From: Perlucidibaca piscinae DSM 21586
GTDB taxonomy: Bacteria > Pseudomonadota > Gammaproteobacteria > Pseudomonadales > Moraxellaceae
Assembly: GCF_000420045.1 (NCBI RefSeq)
Contig: NZ_ATUE01000005.1
Coordinates: forward strand, 434,001-498,000
DNA length: 64,000 bases
Reading direction: 5' to 3'
In this document: one piece after another, positions 40,665-50,960 of the stretch
Layout of the letters: every line of letters begins with the position of its first letter
Position numbering within the stretch: the stretch's first letter is position 1
The notes under the pieces: model-generated
Databases searched by the model: none
Told to the model about the DNA's origin: nothing
What the model saw: only the letters and a program-made list of their open reading frames with translations
Position numbers and translations under genes: made by a program

Positions 40665-42755
40665 TCAGGCTCGCAGGTACTGGTCGCGCTGCTTCAGCCA
40701 GCGGGCGCGCAGACCGTCTGCGGCTTCCGGCTGCACCTGCTGCAGACGGTCTGCCAGTGTCCTGGCCTGCTCCAGCAGATGCTGGTCGCGCAGCAGGTCG
40801 GCAAGCTTGAAGCTGACGTCACCGGTCTGGCGAGTGCCCAGCACTTCGCCCGGTCCGCGCAGCTGCAAATCCTTCTCCGCAATGACGAAGCCGTCCTGGC
40901 TGTCGCGCAGGACCTGCAGGCGCTCCCGGCCCAGCGCCGAGACCGGATGCTGGTAGAGCAGCACGCAGTAGCTGGCGAGCTTGCCGCGCCCGACGCGCCC
41001 GCGCAGCTGGTGCAGCTGTGACAGGCCCAGCCGTTCCGGGTTCTCGATCACCATCAGGGTGGCATTGGGCACATCGACGCCGACCTCGATGACGGTGGTG
41101 GCGACCAGGATGTCGATCCTGCCGGCTGCGAACTCGGTCATCACCGCGGCCTTGTCGGCGCCACCGAGCTGGCCATGCACCAGGCCCAGGCGCAGTTCGG
41201 GCAGCGCGGCAGCCAGGGTCTCGGCGGTGTCCTGTGCCGCCTGTGCCTCGATCTGGTCGGAGCTGTCGATCAGCGTGCACACCCAGTACACCTGCTGGCC
41301 GCTGGCGACATGGTGACGGATGCGCGCGATCAGGTCGTCGCGCCGGGTCGAGGGCAGCACCACGGTCTGGATGGGCTGGCGGCCGGGTGGCAGGCCGTCA
41401 AGGATGGAGGTGTCCAGGTCGCCGTAGGCGCTCATGGCCAGGGTGCGCGGAATCGGCGTCGCGGTCATGATCAGCTGATGCGGCTGCAGGCCGCTGTCGG
41501 CGCCCTTGCGGGTCAGGGCCAGCCGTTGCGCGACACCGAAGCGGTGCTGCTCGTCGATGATGGCCAGCCCCAGCTTTCTGAACTGCACGCTGTCCTGGAA
41601 CAGCGCATGGGTGCCCACCACCAGCGGGCAGCTGCCATCGACGAGGGCATCAAGGATCTGCTGGCGGGCCTTGCCGGTGCGCTTGCCGGTCAGCCAGCCG
41701 ACCTCGATGCCCAGGGGCTGGAACCATTCCCGGAAGCGCTCGCGGTGCTGTTCGGCAAGAATCTCGGTGGGTGCCATGACAGCGACCTGATAGCCGGCTG
41801 CCAGTACCGGGCAGGCGGCCAGTGCCGCCACCACGGTCTTGCCTGCGCCGACATCGCCCTGGACCAGGCGCAGCATGGCCTGCGGCCGGGCCAGGTCGGC
41901 CGCTATCTCGGTCAGCACCCGCTGCTGGGCGGCGGTGAGCTGGAAGGGCAGGCGGGCGAGCAGGCTGCCGCTCAGCAGGTCGTTGCCGGAGATTGCCGGT
42001 GCCGGCAGCTGGCGCTGCACCTGCCGGCGCAGAAGCAGGCCGAGCTGGTATGCAACCAGCTCCTCCAGGATCAGGCGCTGCTGGGCCGGATGCTCGCCGT
42101 CGTTAAGCGCCTGCCGGTCCGTGTCGGCGGGCGGCGCATGCACCGTATGCAGGGCACGCGACAGCGACCAGCGTCCGGCCAGGGCGGGCGGCAGGTGATC
42201 GATGAGGGCACCCGGCTGCTTGAGCAGGGGCAGGGCGCGTGTCATGAGCTCGCGCAGGCGGCGCTGGCTGAGTCCATCGACCAGCGGGTAGACCGGTGTC
42301 AGCGTGTCATCCTGCGGCAGGGCGTCCGGGGTGGCGGCGGCGAGCAGGGTGCACTCGGGATGAATCATTTCCGGGCCGGTGGCGCCAGCCCTGACTTCGC
42401 CGAACACGCGCAGCCGAGTGCCCGGCGGGTAGCTGTCCTTCTGGCTCATGCGGAAGTGATAGAAGCGCAGGGTCAGGCTGCCGGTGCCGTCACGCAGGCG
42501 CACCAGCAGGGCGCGGCGGCGGCCGGTGGCGATGTCGGCCAGCCGCACCTCGCCCTCGGCCATCACGGTCATGCCCGGCATCAGGGCGCCGAGCGGCGTC
42601 AGCCGGGTACGGTCCTCGTACTGGCGTGGCAGCAGGAACAGCAGGTCCTGGATGCTGTGGATGTCGAGCCGCGCCAGTTGCCCGGCAAGGGCCGGCCCGA
42701 CCCCGCGCAGGCGCGTGACCGGGGTGTCGGCGAGGCTGCCGGCGCCGGTCATCAT
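40665..42755 (-). CDS. recG: ATP-dependent DNA helicase RecG
   Basis: RecG reverses stalled replication forks and processes recombination branches. The 696-residue product has the N-terminal wedge/OB domain (about 1-200), helicase motif I GDVGAGKTV, motif II IIDEQHRFG in place of DEAD, motif III TATPIPRTLA, and motif VI QLRGRVGR. The TRG-like C-terminal motif that translocates on DNA is present. Its start overlaps the end of oxyR by four bases, on the same strand, as in the common oxyR-recG pairing. Confidence 0.97.
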   Translation of the reverse strand: MMTGAGSLADTPVTRLRGVGPALAGQLARLDIHSIQDLLFLLPRQYEDRTRLTPLGALMPGMTVMAEGEVRLADIATGRRRALLVRLRDGTGSLTLRFYHFRMSQKDSYPPGTRLRVFGEVRAGATGPEMIHPECTLLAAATPDALPQDDTLTPVYPLVDGLSQRRLRELMTRALPLLKQPGALIDHLPPALAGRWSLSRALHTVHAPPADTDRQALNDGEHPAQQRLILEELVAYQLGLLLRRQVQRQLPAPAISGNDLLSGSLLARLPFQLTAAQQRVLTEIAADLARPQAMLRLVQGDVGAGKTVVAALAACPVLAAGYQVAVMAPTEILAEQHRERFREWFQPLGIEVGWLTGKRTGKARQQILDALVDGSCPLVVGTHALFQDSVQFRKLGLAIIDEQHRFGVAQRLALTRKGADSGLQPHQLIMTATPIPRTLAMSAYGDLDTSILDGLPPGRQPIQTVVLPSTRRDDLIARIRHHVASGQQVYWVCTLIDSSDQIEAQAAQDTAETLAAALPELRLGLVHGQLGGADKAAVMTEFAAGRIDILVATTVIEVGVDVPNATLMVIENPERLGLSQLHQLRGRVGRGKLASYCVLLYQHPVSALGRERLQVLRDSQDGFVIAEKDLQLRGPGEVLGTRQTGDVSFKLADLLRDQHLLEQARTLADRLQQVQPEAADGLRARWLKQRDQYLRA

Positions 42756-43645
42756 GGCGCCGGCACGCAGCCCGGCAGTTGCAGGGTCTGCAGGGCACGA
42801 GTCAGCTCGGCCAGCGCGGCCTTGCGCGGGAAGCGATGCCGACTGGCCAGCACCACGCAGCGGCCCGGGTGCGGTTGCAGCGGCTTCAGCACCACGTCAT
42901 CGTTGACCAGCGCCGGCACGGCCATGGCCGGGATCAGGGTCATGCCGAGGCCTGACGCCACCATGTGGCGCAAGGTGGTCAGCGAGCTGCCGGTGCGCTG
43001 ATTGCCCTGGTTGCCGAGGTGGCAGGTTTCCAGGACCTGGTCACGGAAGCAGTTGCCCTCGCCCAGCATCAGCACGGGATGATTTTCCAGCGCATCGGCC
43101 CGGATCACGTCCTGCTCGCGCCAGGGATGGTCCGCTGGCAGCAGCAGATGGAAGGGCTCATTGAACAAGGGGGTGATGCGTGTCTCGGGCGGCTCGAACG
43201 GCATGGCGACGAGGATGGCGTCGAGCTCGCCCTGGGCAAGGCGCTCGTCAAGGACATGGGTGTAGTCCTCTTCGAGATAGAGCTTGAGCGGGCTGCGCTC
43301 CTGGCGCAGCTGGCTGATCAGCGCCGGGAACAGGAACGGGCCGATGGTGAAGATGGCGCCCAGGCGCAGGGGCTCGGCAAATTCGTCACGCGAGTGCCGG
43401 GCCATGCGTTCCAGCACATCGGTTTCCTGCAGCACGACCTTGGCCTGGGCAATGATGTCGGCGCCGGCCGGCGTCACCAGCACGCCGTGGCGATGACGCT
43501 CGAAGAGCGTCAGGCCGAGCGAGTCCTCCAGCTTGCGGATGGCCACCGACAGCGTGGGTTGCGAGACATGGCAGCGCTCTGCCGCCTTGCCAAAGTGGCG
43601 TTCGGTGGCCAGAGTCACGAGATAGCGCAGCTCGGTCAGGGTCAC
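42752..43645 (-). CDS. oxyR: Hydrogen peroxide-inducible activator OxyR
   Basis: OxyR is the LysR-type peroxide sensor. The 297-residue product begins with the wHTH TLTELRYLVTLATERHFGKAA and has both redox cysteines in GNCFRDQVLETCH, separated by eight residues as in E. coli (Cys199 and Cys208). The frame is open to 43894, but GTG 43645 follows GGAG and gives the usual LysR start, so I prefer it. Downstream, recG overlaps by four bases. A half OxyR site sits in its own promoter. Confidence 0.94.
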   Translation of the reverse strand: MTLTELRYLVTLATERHFGKAAERCHVSQPTLSVAIRKLEDSLGLTLFERHRHGVLVTPAGADIIAQAKVVLQETDVLERMARHSRDEFAEPLRLGAIFTIGPFLFPALISQLRQERSPLKLYLEEDYTHVLDERLAQGELDAILVAMPFEPPETRITPLFNEPFHLLLPADHPWREQDVIRADALENHPVLMLGEGNCFRDQVLETCHLGNQGNQRTGSSLTTLRHMVASGLGMTLIPAMAVPALVNDDVVLKPLQPHPGRCVVLASRHRFPRKAALAELTRALQTLQLPGCVPAP

Positions 43646-43674
43646 GGCGATCTCCGCAGGGCCGGGTATGTCAT

Positions 43675-43689
43675 TTAGTTCTAAACTAT
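43675..43689. promoter_or_regulatory. OxyR-like half-site between oxyR and the epimerase-like gene
   Basis: TTAG-N7-CTAT matches one dimer site of the OxyR motif at seven of eight positions. The next two tetramers at the correct spacing (43697-43700 and 43708-43711) match poorly. It lies 30 bases before the oxyR start, where LysR regulators commonly bind to control themselves. Confidence 0.35.
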
Positions 43690-43703
43690 CGAAATATTCA
43701 AAT

Positions 43704-44546
43704 ATGGCAAACATTTTGATCGTGGGGGCCGGTGATGTCGGCGGACGTGCGGCCCGCCTGCTGGCGGCTTCCGGGCATGCCGTGCATGCCCTGTGCCGGC
43801 ATCCCCGGCAGTGGCCGGGCGTGACCGACCTGGTCGCCGACGTGACTCGATCCGACACTCTGCGGCTGCCGCCGGACCTCGACGTGGTGATCACCGCGCT
43901 GAGTCCCGGCGAATCCGGGCTGGCGGCCTACCAGCGCGTCTACGTGGAAGGCACGCGGGCGCTGCAGCAGGCCTTGCAGGGGCAGCAGCTGCGCCACCAG
44001 TTCTGGGTGTCGTCGACCAGTGTCTACGGCGAGTCGGCGGGCGAGTGGATCGACGAGCAGTCGCCGGCGCGGCCCGTCACCGACACGGCAGCGGCCTTGC
44101 TGGCGGCCGAGGCGCTGGTCAGGGAGGCGCCCTGGCCAGCCACCATTGTGCGCTTTGGCGGGCTCTACGGCCCGGGCCGGCACTGGCTGCTGCGCTGGGT
44201 GCGTGAAGGGCGCCCGGTGCAGAGTGATCCGCCGAGCTGGAGCAACCGCCTGCATGTCGAGGATGCCGCCGCTCTGCTGGTGCACCTGGTCACGCAGGCG
44301 CTGGCGGGCGAGACGCTGCCGCCGCTGCTGCTGGGGGTGGATGATGCGCCGACGCCGCAGCACGAGGTGCTGGCCTGGCTGGCGCAGCAGATGGGCCTGC
44401 CGGCGCCGTCCGGCGAGTCACGACCGGGTGCGGGGCAGGGCAAGCGCATCGCCAACCACGCCCTGCATGCCTGCGGCTATCCCCTGCGTTACCCGGATTT
44501 CCGGACAGGCTATGCCCAGGTGCTGGCAGACGCGGGAGATCAGTGA
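43704..44546 (+). CDS. NAD(P)-dependent epimerase/reductase-like protein (YeeZ type)
   Basis: The 280-residue product has an N-terminal Rossmann fold with GAGDVGGRAARLL (about 8-20) and the extended-SDR-like segments STSVYGES (about 111-118) and RFGGLYGPGR (about 154-163). The usual catalytic YxxxK is not clear: the tyrosine is in SVYGE with no lysine four residues on. This fits the atypical YeeZ group, for which no substrate is known. It is transcribed away from oxyR and could share its control region. No ribosome-binding sequence is visible. Confidence 0.78.
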   Translation: MANILIVGAGDVGGRAARLLAASGHAVHALCRHPRQWPGVTDLVADVTRSDTLRLPPDLDVVITALSPGESGLAAYQRVYVEGTRALQQALQGQQLRHQFWVSSTSVYGESAGEWIDEQSPARPVTDTAAALLAAEALVREAPWPATIVRFGGLYGPGRHWLLRWVREGRPVQSDPPSWSNRLHVEDAAALLVHLVTQALAGETLPPLLLGVDDAPTPQHEVLAWLAQQMGLPAPSGESRPGAGQGKRIANHALHACGYPLRYPDFRTGYAQVLADAGDQ

Positions 44547-44695
44547 CCGTCTGGTATCCAGGCACGGATTGCACTACAGTCTGATCTGGCGATTTGTTGA
44601 CCAGTTCCGGCTTCCGAATCGCCACATGCATAAAAACAACAACAACGCCGACATGGCGGCCCGGCAGTTGCCCGGATGGATGCAGGTGGTCTCTC

Positions 44696-46618
44696 ATGCG
44701 TCAATGGCTGGTCGCGTCCTCGCTGACGCTTTCCTTGTTGCTCGCTGCCTGTGGTGGCGATGATCAGGCCGACACCCCGTCGTCTGTCGATCCGTCCGGT
44801 CGGGTAACGCCGGACGCCTCCCGCCAGGCCGCATTCGCGCTCCCGGCCAGCCCCATCGTGCGAGACGACAGCAATGCCGACGCGGCGTCCTGCGCGCAGC
44901 GCCGCAACCTGTCCGGCGGGCGTCACTACCCGGTGCAGCTGACCTCGGCCAGTGGCGAGACCATCAGCTTCGAAGTCATCGAGCCGCGCGTCATCAACTG
45001 CCGCAGCGGCAATCCGCTGGTACTGCACGGCCATGGCTTCGGCGGATCGCGGGTCACCAATCCCGAGGGCAGCTTCCTGGAGCGCCTGCAGGACAACGGC
45101 TATGCCGTCATCAGCATTGACCAGCGCGGCTTCGGTGACAGCTCCGGCACGGTGCGTGTCATGGATCCCAACTTCGAGGGCCGCGACCTGCTGCAGATCC
45201 TCGACTGGGCCGAGACCCATCTCGACTACCTGTCCCATGACCGGCGCGGCACAGGCTACAACCTGGTGGCAGGTGCCACTGGCGGCAGCTATGGCGGCAT
45301 GTACCAGCTGCTGCTGCACAACATCGATGCCCGCCAGCGTCTCGACGTGCTGACGCCGGACATCACGCCGCATGACTTGCGCTACAGCCTGAACCCCAAC
45401 AACACCATCAAGACCGCCTGGGCGCTGCTGCTGGTGGCGGGCGGCGAAGGGGGGGCCAACCAGCCACTGGTGCAGGGGCTGGATCCGGCCATCAAGGAGA
45501 CGCTGCTGCGTGGCGGCCTTGCCAACAGCATTCCGGCGGGCGCGCTGCCGTTCTTCTACTACCACAGCGCGCGCTATTTCCTCGACGCCTTGCCACTGGC
45601 GCAGCAGCAGCCCATGGAGTTTCTCGCGGCGCCGCTGACAGCTGGGCTGACCTATGACTTTGCTGCGCTTAAGCCGGCGCGCATCGACATCCTGTTCAGC
45701 CAGGGCATGCGCGACACCCTGTTCAACTTCAACGAGGCCTGGAACAACTTTCGCGGCTATCGCGCGCTGGGCGGTGACGTGCGCCTGATGACGCACGAGA
45801 CCGGCCACCTGCTGCCGGGCACGCAGACGGCATTTTCCCAGCTCGGACCACTGAACGAGGGTGTCGGCATGGCCACCGGCGGCCTCATGGACGCCGGGCT
45901 CAGTCTGCCTGACTTTCAGGCCCCGTCCGGCCCCGAGAGCTGCGGCGGTCTGAGCAAGTCGGATGCGGTGCTGGCCTTCCTCAACGAGAAGCTCAGGCCG
46001 GTCGAGGCGCAGCCCGTGGCGACGGCCGTGCGCATGGCCATGGAGCGTCTGCGTACCTCCGTGTGCCTGTCGCTGGAGCCGGATCAGGCGGCCTGGGTCG
46101 GCCTTGATCAGGTCGATGATCGCAACCGGGTCGCGGTTCCGGTGCCGGCGTCCGACATTCCGGTGGCCAACGGCCCGCTCGCGGCCACCAGCCTGGTGCA
46201 GCCGGTCTTCATTCCGCTCGCGGGGCTGCCGGCAAACCGGCGTACGGTCGCCGGCATCGGTCAGCTCGACATCACGCTGGCGTCGCTGCTGCCGGCGGAT
46301 GGCTGCGAGGCGTCCGCCGGCCTGCCCGGCGAGTTTCCGGTGACGGCCTGTGATGCCATCGTGCAGGTGGGCTGGGGCGCGCGCCGTGGCGGTGCGGCGC
46401 CGCGTCTGCTGGATGAGCAGCTGACGCCGTTGCGCGGCCTCGGTCGCCACGTGGTGGCGATGACCGGGGTTGCCGAGCGTCTGCGCGAGGGCGAGGAGCT
46501 GGGTCTGCTGGTCAGCGGCTACAGCCCGCAGTTCTTCAGCAGCCTGTCACGCGACGTCGCGGTGCCGGCCGTGACGCTGACGGGCTCGGTATCGGTGCCG
46601 CTGCTGCCGGCGAACTGA
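44696..46618 (+). CDS. Putative secreted lipoprotein of the alpha/beta-hydrolase fold
   Basis: The 640-residue product has a lipoprotein signal: a short basic start, hydrophobic run and LLAACGG, with the lipidation cysteine near residue 19. The body is an alpha/beta hydrolase: oxyanion region VLHGHGFGG (about 117-125), a G-x-S-x-G-type nucleophile elbow GGSYGG near 208, and a late MTHETGHLL with a possible catalytic histidine. The overall plan resembles X-Pro-dipeptidyl-peptidase/CocE-like esterases. A C-terminal beta-rich domain of some 150 residues follows. Substrate unknown. AGGTGG precedes the chosen ATG. Confidence 0.75.
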   Translation: MRQWLVASSLTLSLLLAACGGDDQADTPSSVDPSGRVTPDASRQAAFALPASPIVRDDSNADAASCAQRRNLSGGRHYPVQLTSASGETISFEVIEPRVINCRSGNPLVLHGHGFGGSRVTNPEGSFLERLQDNGYAVISIDQRGFGDSSGTVRVMDPNFEGRDLLQILDWAETHLDYLSHDRRGTGYNLVAGATGGSYGGMYQLLLHNIDARQRLDVLTPDITPHDLRYSLNPNNTIKTAWALLLVAGGEGGANQPLVQGLDPAIKETLLRGGLANSIPAGALPFFYYHSARYFLDALPLAQQQPMEFLAAPLTAGLTYDFAALKPARIDILFSQGMRDTLFNFNEAWNNFRGYRALGGDVRLMTHETGHLLPGTQTAFSQLGPLNEGVGMATGGLMDAGLSLPDFQAPSGPESCGGLSKSDAVLAFLNEKLRPVEAQPVATAVRMAMERLRTSVCLSLEPDQAAWVGLDQVDDRNRVAVPVPASDIPVANGPLAATSLVQPVFIPLAGLPANRRTVAGIGQLDITLASLLPADGCEASAGLPGEFPVTACDAIVQVGWGARRGGAAPRLLDEQLTPLRGLGRHVVAMTGVAERLREGEELGLLVSGYSPQFFSSLSRDVAVPAVTLTGSVSVPLLPAN

Positions 46619-46639
46619 CGGACTGCAGGGGGACAGGGC

Positions 46640-47023
46640 TCAGCCCGGCACCACCACGATGCCGTCCATTTCAACCAGGGCGCCACGCGGCAGGGCGGCG
46701 ACACCGATGGCGGCACGCGCCGGGTAGGGCTGCTGGAAGTAGCGCGCCATGATCTCGTTGACCAGCGCGAAGTGGCCGAGATCGGTGAGGAAGATGTTGA
46801 GCTTGGCGATGTCGTTGAGGCTGGCGCCGCCGGCCTCGCACACTGCCTTCAGGTTGTCGAAGACGCGCACGATCTGTGCCTCGATGCCATCGACCATCTG
46901 CATGCTGGCCGGGTCAAGACCGATCTGGCCGGACAGGTAGATGGTGTTGCCGAGTTTCACGGCCTGCGAGTAGGTGCCGATGGCAGCGGGAGCGTGGCTG
47001 GTCTGGATGATGGCGCGGTTCAT
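46640..47023 (-). CDS. ridA: Enamine/imine deaminase RidA
   Basis: RidA hydrolyses reactive 2-aminoacrylate formed by PLP enzymes. The 127-residue product has the family landmarks: [22 protein letters not shown] (about residues 14-35), the active-site arginine in [13 protein letters not shown] (Arg near 104) and the final glutamate in VEMDGIVV. Length is normal. It lies just downstream of spoT on the same strand, the order seen in Pseudomonas. Confidence 0.95.
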   Translation of the reverse strand: MNRAIIQTSHAPAAIGTYSQAVKLGNTIYLSGQIGLDPASMQMVDGIEAQIVRVFDNLKAVCEAGGASLNDIAKLNIFLTDLGHFALVNEIMARYFQQPYPARAAIGVAALPRGALVEMDGIVVVPG

Positions 47024-47092
47024 GGCGATTCCTCGAAAGACAGGCGGGCAGTTTCCGGAAAAGCCGGCGTGCCGGCAAGCGCTGAGCGATGT

Positions 47093-49222
47093 TCAGGCGC
47101 GTACGCGGGTGACCTTGTCGACGCCGGGCAGCACGCGGATGCGCTTGATGATCTGCGCCAGGTGAATGCGGTCCTTGACCAGCAGGCCGAGCTGCATGAC
47201 GCCGTGGTGCGAACCCTTTTCCTCGATGTTGATGTGCTCGATGTTGGCGTCGCTGTCGGTGACTTCCTGGGCGATGGTGGCGAGCAGGCCGCGCTGGTTG
47301 GCGAGCGCCACGCGCAGCTCGCTCTGGAACTCCCGGTCGACCTTGTCGGACCAGCGCAGCGGCAGGCACTTGTCGGGGTTGGCGCGTGCCTCGGCGGCGA
47401 TGCTGCGGCACTTGTGGCGATGGATGACGACACCGCGTCCGGCGCTCAGGAAGCCCATGATCTCGTCGCCGGGCAGCGGCCGGCAGCAGCGTGCGTAGGA
47501 CACCACCAGGCCTTCGGTGCCCCGGATGGCGATGCCCTTGTCGCCACCGCGCTTGAAGAAGGACTTGCGCACGCTGGGCAGCTCGTCTTCCGGCAGCAGC
47601 CGGCGCGCCACGATCTGCGGCACCTGGTTGCCCATGCCGATGCTTTCCAGCAAGGTGCCCAGCTCGGCAAAGCCGAGTTCATGCAGGACCTTGCGCAGAC
47701 GCTTCTCGGGCACGGCGTCGAGGCGGCTGCCAATGCCTGACAGGGACTTCTCGAGCAGGCGCAGGCCGAGGTCGCGCGACTCGCCCTCCTGCTGGTCCTT
47801 TAGGTAGTGGCGGATCTTGGCGCGGGCGCGGGCGGTGACGACAAAGTCCAGCCAGCCCGGATTCGGGCGCGCGCCCGGGGCGGTGATGACCTCAACGGTC
47901 TGGCCGGTGGTGAGCGGCAGACTGAGTGGCGCCAGGCGGTTGTCGACGCGGGCGGCCACGCAGGTGTCGCCGATGTCGGAGTGCACGGCGTAGGCGAAGT
48001 CGACCGGGGTGGCCCCGCGCGGCAGGGTCATGATGCGACCCTTGGGCGTGAAGATGTAGACCTCGTCCGGGAACAGGTCGATCTTCACGTTCTCGATGAA
48101 CTCCAGCGAGTCACCGGCGTTGCGCTGCAGCTCCAGCAGCGACTTCATCCATTCGCGCGCACGCGTCTGCGAGGTGTTGGTGAAGCCGTCGGATTTGTAC
48201 AGCCAGTGCGCGGCGATGCCGTTGCTGGCCATGGCATCCATGGCCTCGGAGCGGATCTGCACCTCGATCGGCACGCCGCGCGGGCCCTTCAGCACCGTGT
48301 GCAGGGACTGGTAGCCATTGGTCTTGGGAATGGCGATGTAGTCCTTGAACTTGCCGGGGATGGGCTTGTACAGGTTGTGCACGATGCCCAGCGCGCGGTA
48401 GCAGGCATCGACGTTGTCGACGATGACGCGGAAGCCGTAGACATCCATGATCTCGGAGAACGAGCGACGCTTCTCGCGCATCTTCTGGTAGATGCCGTAC
48501 AGGTGCTTCTCGCGGCCGATCACGCGCGCGCCCACGCCTTCGTTGGCGAGGCGCTCGCTGAGCGCGGCCTCGAGACTGAGCACGACCTCCTTGCGGTTGC
48601 CGCGTGCGGCCAGCACGGCATGCTGGATGCGTTCGGCGCGCATCGGCCAGATGGCGTGGAAGCCGAGCTCCTCGAACTCGATGCGGATGTCGTTCATGCC
48701 CAGGCGCATCGCGATCGGGGCATAGATGTCCAGGGTCTCGCGCGCGACGCGCTTGCGCTTCTCGGGGGTGAGCACGTCAAGCGTGCGCATGTTGTGCAGG
48801 CGGTCGGCGAGCTTGACCACGATCACGCGCACGTCCTGGGTCATGGCCAGGATCATCTTGCGGAAGTTCTCGGCCTGGGCCTCGGCGCGGGTGTTGAAGT
48901 GCGCCTGGGTGAGCTTGGTGACGCCGTCGACCAGGGTGGCCACGTCGTCGCCGAACTGCTGGGCGAGCACGTCCTTGCTGACGCCGGTGTCTTCGATGAC
49001 ATCGTGCAGCATGGCTGCCATCAGGCTCTGATGGTCCATGTGCATGTCGCAGAGAATGTCGGCAACGGCCAGGGGATGGGTGACGTAGGGGTCGCCGTTG
49101 CGACGGAACTGCCCGGTGTGGGCGACGGCGGAGTATTCGTAGGCACGACGAACGTCGGCAATCTGCTCGGGAGCGAGATAGCTGGTGAGTCGTTCACATA
49201 ACAGATCGATGCCGGAGCTCAT
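47093..49222 (-). CDS. spoT: Bifunctional (p)ppGpp synthetase/hydrolase SpoT
   Basis: SpoT makes and degrades the alarmone (p)ppGpp. The 709-residue product has the manganese HD hydrolase domain (HTGQFRRNGDPYVTHPLAVA and HDVIEDT, about 35-80), the synthetase domain (EKHLYGIYQKMREK and DYIAIPKTNGYQSLH), a TGS domain (YIFTPKGRIMTLPRGATPVD), and a C-terminal ACT domain (about 640-705). The frame is open to 49279, but the ATG at 49222 has GGAGA at good distance and aligns with the usual N-terminus. It follows rpoZ closely. Confidence 0.96.
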   Translation of the reverse strand: MSSGIDLLCERLTSYLAPEQIADVRRAYEYSAVAHTGQFRRNGDPYVTHPLAVADILCDMHMDHQSLMAAMLHDVIEDTGVSKDVLAQQFGDDVATLVDGVTKLTQAHFNTRAEAQAENFRKMILAMTQDVRVIVVKLADRLHNMRTLDVLTPEKRKRVARETLDIYAPIAMRLGMNDIRIEFEELGFHAIWPMRAERIQHAVLAARGNRKEVVLSLEAALSERLANEGVGARVIGREKHLYGIYQKMREKRRSFSEIMDVYGFRVIVDNVDACYRALGIVHNLYKPIPGKFKDYIAIPKTNGYQSLHTVLKGPRGVPIEVQIRSEAMDAMASNGIAAHWLYKSDGFTNTSQTRAREWMKSLLELQRNAGDSLEFIENVKIDLFPDEVYIFTPKGRIMTLPRGATPVDFAYAVHSDIGDTCVAARVDNRLAPLSLPLTTGQTVEVITAPGARPNPGWLDFVVTARARAKIRHYLKDQQEGESRDLGLRLLEKSLSGIGSRLDAVPEKRLRKVLHELGFAELGTLLESIGMGNQVPQIVARRLLPEDELPSVRKSFFKRGGDKGIAIRGTEGLVVSYARCCRPLPGDEIMGFLSAGRGVVIHRHKCRSIAAEARANPDKCLPLRWSDKVDREFQSELRVALANQRGLLATIAQEVTDSDANIEHINIEEKGSHHGVMQLGLLVKDRIHLAQIIKRIRVLPGVDKVTRVRA

Positions 49223-49284
49223 GAACTGAGTCTCCGGCGCGGAGGAATGCGTCGTCAAGGCAGACAACGCAGTGCTCATGAGGC

Positions 49285-49557
49285 TTAGAGCTCGACCGGG
49301 GGCTGGTATTCGAGGTCGCCGAGGTTGCTCAGGTCAGGCAGGGTGTCTTCTTCCGGCACTTCGGTGAGCACACTGCGGTCCACCATGCCGGCCGCGATTT
49401 CGCGCAGGGCCATGACGGTGGGCTTGTCGTTTTCCCAGGGCAGACCGGCTTCCTTGCCGCCGGTGGCGAGCTGGCGTGCGCGCTTTGAGGCGACCAGCAC
49501 GAGTTCAAAACGGTTATCGAGGTTGGTCAGGCAATCTTCGACGGTGACACGGGCCAC
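49285..49557 (-). CDS. rpoZ: RNA polymerase omega subunit
   Basis: Omega chaperones the beta-prime subunit of RNA polymerase and forms one ppGpp site. The 90-residue product starts [29 protein letters not shown], the hallmark of RpoZ, and has [13 protein letters not shown] (about 46-58). It sits between gmk and spoT on the minus strand, as is standard in gammaproteobacteria; the link with spoT makes functional sense because both act in ppGpp signalling. Confidence 0.97.
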   Translation of the reverse strand: MARVTVEDCLTNLDNRFELVLVASKRARQLATGGKEAGLPWENDKPTVMALREIAAGMVDRSVLTEVPEEDTLPDLSNLGDLEYQPPVEL

Positions 49558-49636
49558 GGCGGACCTCCGGAAAAACGATCAAACAAGAACCAGAAAGTGT
49601 ACGCGATTCAGGCGCCCTCGCACAAGAAATGCGACC

Positions 49637-50954
<1,318 letters not shown>

Positions 50955-50960
50955 GCCGGG

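Noticed and set aside
44597..44602. TTGACC as a promoter for the hydrolase lipoprotein gene
   Set aside because: No acceptable -10 hexamer lies 16-18 bases downstream.
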